From CAIRTM01 sp963723235 (lineage in GTDB: Bacteria; Desulfobacterota; WTBG01; CAIYCZ01; CAIRTM01), in assembly GCA_963723235.1 (NCBI GenBank), contig CAVRPV010000002.1:1-64000 (forward strand): a DNA stretch of 64,000 nucleotides, written 5' to 3'. Below are positions 62,478 through 64,000 of the stretch, piece by piece (within the stretch, counting starts at the first letter, position 1; every line of letters begins with the position of its first letter). The translations under genes and the position numbers were made by a program. The notes beneath the pieces are model-generated. The model searched no databases and was not told where the DNA came from. It saw only the letters and a program-made list of their open reading frames with translations.

Positions 62478-63486
62478 CTACTTCACCGTATTCATGTGCA
62501 GCATCAGATCCATCACCTTGTGGGAGTAGCCCATTTCATTGTCATACCAGGAAACAACCTTCACGAAGGTATCGCTCAGGGCGATGCCCGCATCGGCATC
62601 AAAAATAGAGGTGCGCGAATCGCCCAGAAAATCAGTTGATACAACGGCATCTTCGGTATAGCCGAGAATACCCTTGAGCTCGCCCTCGGAAGCCTTTTTC
62701 ATGGCGGCCTTGATCTCGGCATATTTGGCCGGCTTTGCAAGGCGGCACGGTCAAATCAACAACCGACACATTGGGCGTGGGCACGCGGAAAGCCATGCCG
62801 GTCAGCTTGCCGTTCAGCGCGGGGATGACCTTGCCGACAGCCTTGGCCGCACCGGTTGACGAGGGGATGATGTTCTGCGAAGCGCCGCGACCGCCGCGCC
62901 AGTCCTTGGCAGACGGCGAGTCAACGGTTTTCTGCGTGGCGGTAACCGCATGCACGGTTGTCATCAGCCCTTCCTTGATGCCCCAGTTATCGTTCAGAAC
63001 CTTGGCAACAGGGGCCAGGCAGTTGGTGGTGCAGGACGCATTGGAAACGACGTCCATATCGGCTTTATAGTTTTTGTGGTTGACGCCCATGACGAACATG
63101 GGGGTATCGTCCTTTGAGGGGGCGCACATGACCACGCGCTTTGCACCGGCCTTGATATGCCCGGCAGCCTTGTCGCGCGACAGGAACAGGCCAGTTGACT
63201 CTACAACATACTCAGCGCCCACTTCAGCCCACTTCAGGTTGGCCGGATCTTTTTCCGCGGTAACGCGAATGGTTTTGCCGTTCACGACCAGATGGCCGCC
63301 TGGAAACCGAAACGATCGCCGCTCGAACTTGCCGTGGGTTGAATCATATTTCAGCATATAGGCCATATACTCGACATCAATAAGATCATTGATGCCGACG
63401 ATCTCAATTCCGGGCCTTGCTGCCGCAGCCCGAAACACAAGACGTCCGATTCTGCCAAACCCGTTGATTCCTACCTTGATTGCCAT
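62478..63486 (-). CDS. gap: Glyceraldehyde-3-phosphate dehydrogenase, one frameshift
   Basis: ATG 63486 behind GGAGGAACTGTATC gives MAIKVGINGFGRIGRLVFRA (NAD-binding), the catalytic Cys in VSNASCTTNCLAPVAKVL, HAVTATQKTVDSPS and GKLTGMAFRVPTPNVSVVDL. Then an extra C near 62745 shifts the frame; the other frame continues KYAEIKAAMKKASEGELKGI, DFLGDSRTSIFDADAG and SWYDNEMGYSHKVMDL. The span is 3n+1. First gene of the gap-pgk-tpiA-secG run. Confidence 0.95.
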
Positions 63487-63781
63487 GATACAGTTCCTCC
63501 TGAAAAAAAATAAAAGGTGAGCAGGGGATAAAAATATTACTGCTGAATACTTTAAAAAACCCTGTAAAACTGATACGATACCGTAACATTTGAATTTAAC
63601 CATATCTGCCTTCAAATATCAAGGAATTGATGTAGTCTCACACAGTAAAAGAAACCCTTTTTTTAAGGCGCGCTCGAAAAAAGACCGCAAATGCAGGGTA
63701 TATACTGTACGCAATGATCCCGCTGTGGCGGGATGCAACGCAGTATCCGGACTTTTTGCGAGTGCGTTAAGGAATGTGCCG

Positions 63782-64000
63782 ATGGATCGCGCCGCACGGA
63801 CTTTAATGGAAGTCATGGAAGTTATCCGCACGCTCAGAAGCCCGGAAGGCTGCCCCTGGGACCGCAAGCAGACCCCCGCAATGGTCAAAAACTATCTGAG
63901 CGAGGAGATGTACGAACTGCTGGACGCCATTGACGGTGATGACACAGCCCATGTTGCCGAGGAAACCGGAGATGTGATCTTTTTGCTGCTGTTCCTGGCG
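63782..64000 (+). CDS. mazG: MazG-family nucleoside triphosphate pyrophosphohydrolase, cut by window end
   Basis: 73 residues are visible: ARTLMEVMEVIRTLRSPEGC, CPWDRKQTPAMVKNYLSEEM, YELLDAIDGDD and EETGDVIFLLLFLA, the first MazG domain with its metal-binding E-E-x-x-E and E-x-x-D helices. MazG hydrolyses non-canonical NTPs and can lower (p)ppGpp. It is divergent from gap; 63487-63780 between them is non-coding. Confidence 0.93.
   Translation, partial: MDRAARTLMEVMEVIRTLRSPEGCPWDRKQTPAMVKNYLSEEMYELLDAIDGDDTAHVAEETGDVIFLLLFLA

Noticed and set aside
59980..63486. Glycolytic genes as true pseudogenes
   Set aside because: All catalytic motifs are intact once single-base indels are undone and no missense decay is visible; listed as coding genes with likely sequence errors.
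1..64000. CRISPR array
   Set aside because: No regularly spaced direct repeats were seen; the repeats present are dispersed palindromes and IS ends.

Overview
The window looks like chromosome from an anaerobic, LPS-bearing Gram-negative bacterium of the deltaproteobacterial type (Desulfuromonadota/Desulfobacterota-like). The order DUF177-rpmF-fabH-(...)-fabG-acpP-fabF-rpiB-comEB-nrdR-ribD-ribE-ribBA-ribH-nusB and the block bamA-ompH-lpxD-fabZ-lpxA-gfo/idh-lpxB-msbA-waaA are characteristic of that group. An octaheme HAO-family cytochrome and a mini-protein carrying a class III ribonucleotide-reductase glycyl-radical motif fit an anaerobic or respiratory lifestyle. The taxonomic placement is inferred from gene order only.

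Layout. 1-2.1 kb: a decayed IS3-family element with an IS200-type element nested in it, abutting a frameshifted MFS transporter gene. 2.1-10.4 kb: accessory and metabolic genes (Fe-S flavoprotein, DUF99/endonuclease dU family, glycosidase-fold protein, YciI, metallo-beta-lactamase, CorA, Pif1-type helicase). 10.4-12 kb: an ORF6N gene split by a RAYT transposase remnant with REP-like palindromes. 12-13.5 kb: yifB. 13.9-21.1 kb: a B12-uptake locus with a sigma70-like promoter, cobalamin riboswitch, terminator, TonB receptor, periplasmic binding protein, permease, ATPase and its own exbB-exbD-tonB. 21.1-31.6 kb: priA, the glycyl-radical mini-protein, a secreted TPR protein, an Rsm22-family methyltransferase, a structured candidate ncRNA, aspartate/glutamate leucyltransferase, a cNMP-binding/HPt-like protein, Fe-alcohol dehydrogenase and an SGNH esterase. 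31.6-43.5 kb (minus strand): riboflavin, nucleotide and fatty-acid synthesis. 43.6-58.2 kb (plus strand): lysS, lolC/lolD and the outer-membrane/lipid A block. 58.3-64 kb: octaheme cytochrome, tRNA-Leu(GAG), secG, tpiA, pgk, gap and the start of mazG.

How it fits together. The 45-58 kb block makes and exports the outer membrane: LolCD for lipoproteins, BamA and Skp for beta-barrels, LpxD/LpxA/LpxB for lipid A, MsbA for flipping and WaaA for Kdo addition; FabZ links it to the fatty-acid genes at 37-42 kb. In the fatty-acid run, plsX and fabD are missing from their usual places and an acyl-CoA dehydrogenase sits where fabD is expected.

Reading frames are broken by single-base indels in many otherwise well-conserved genes. 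Most of these genes have a net length of +1 modulo 3, and secG-tpiA-pgk-gap is densely affected. This looks more like sequence error than gene decay, so such genes are given as full spans with the breaks stated. The most interesting unexplained element is the promoter-structure-terminator unit at 27.08-27.34 kb.
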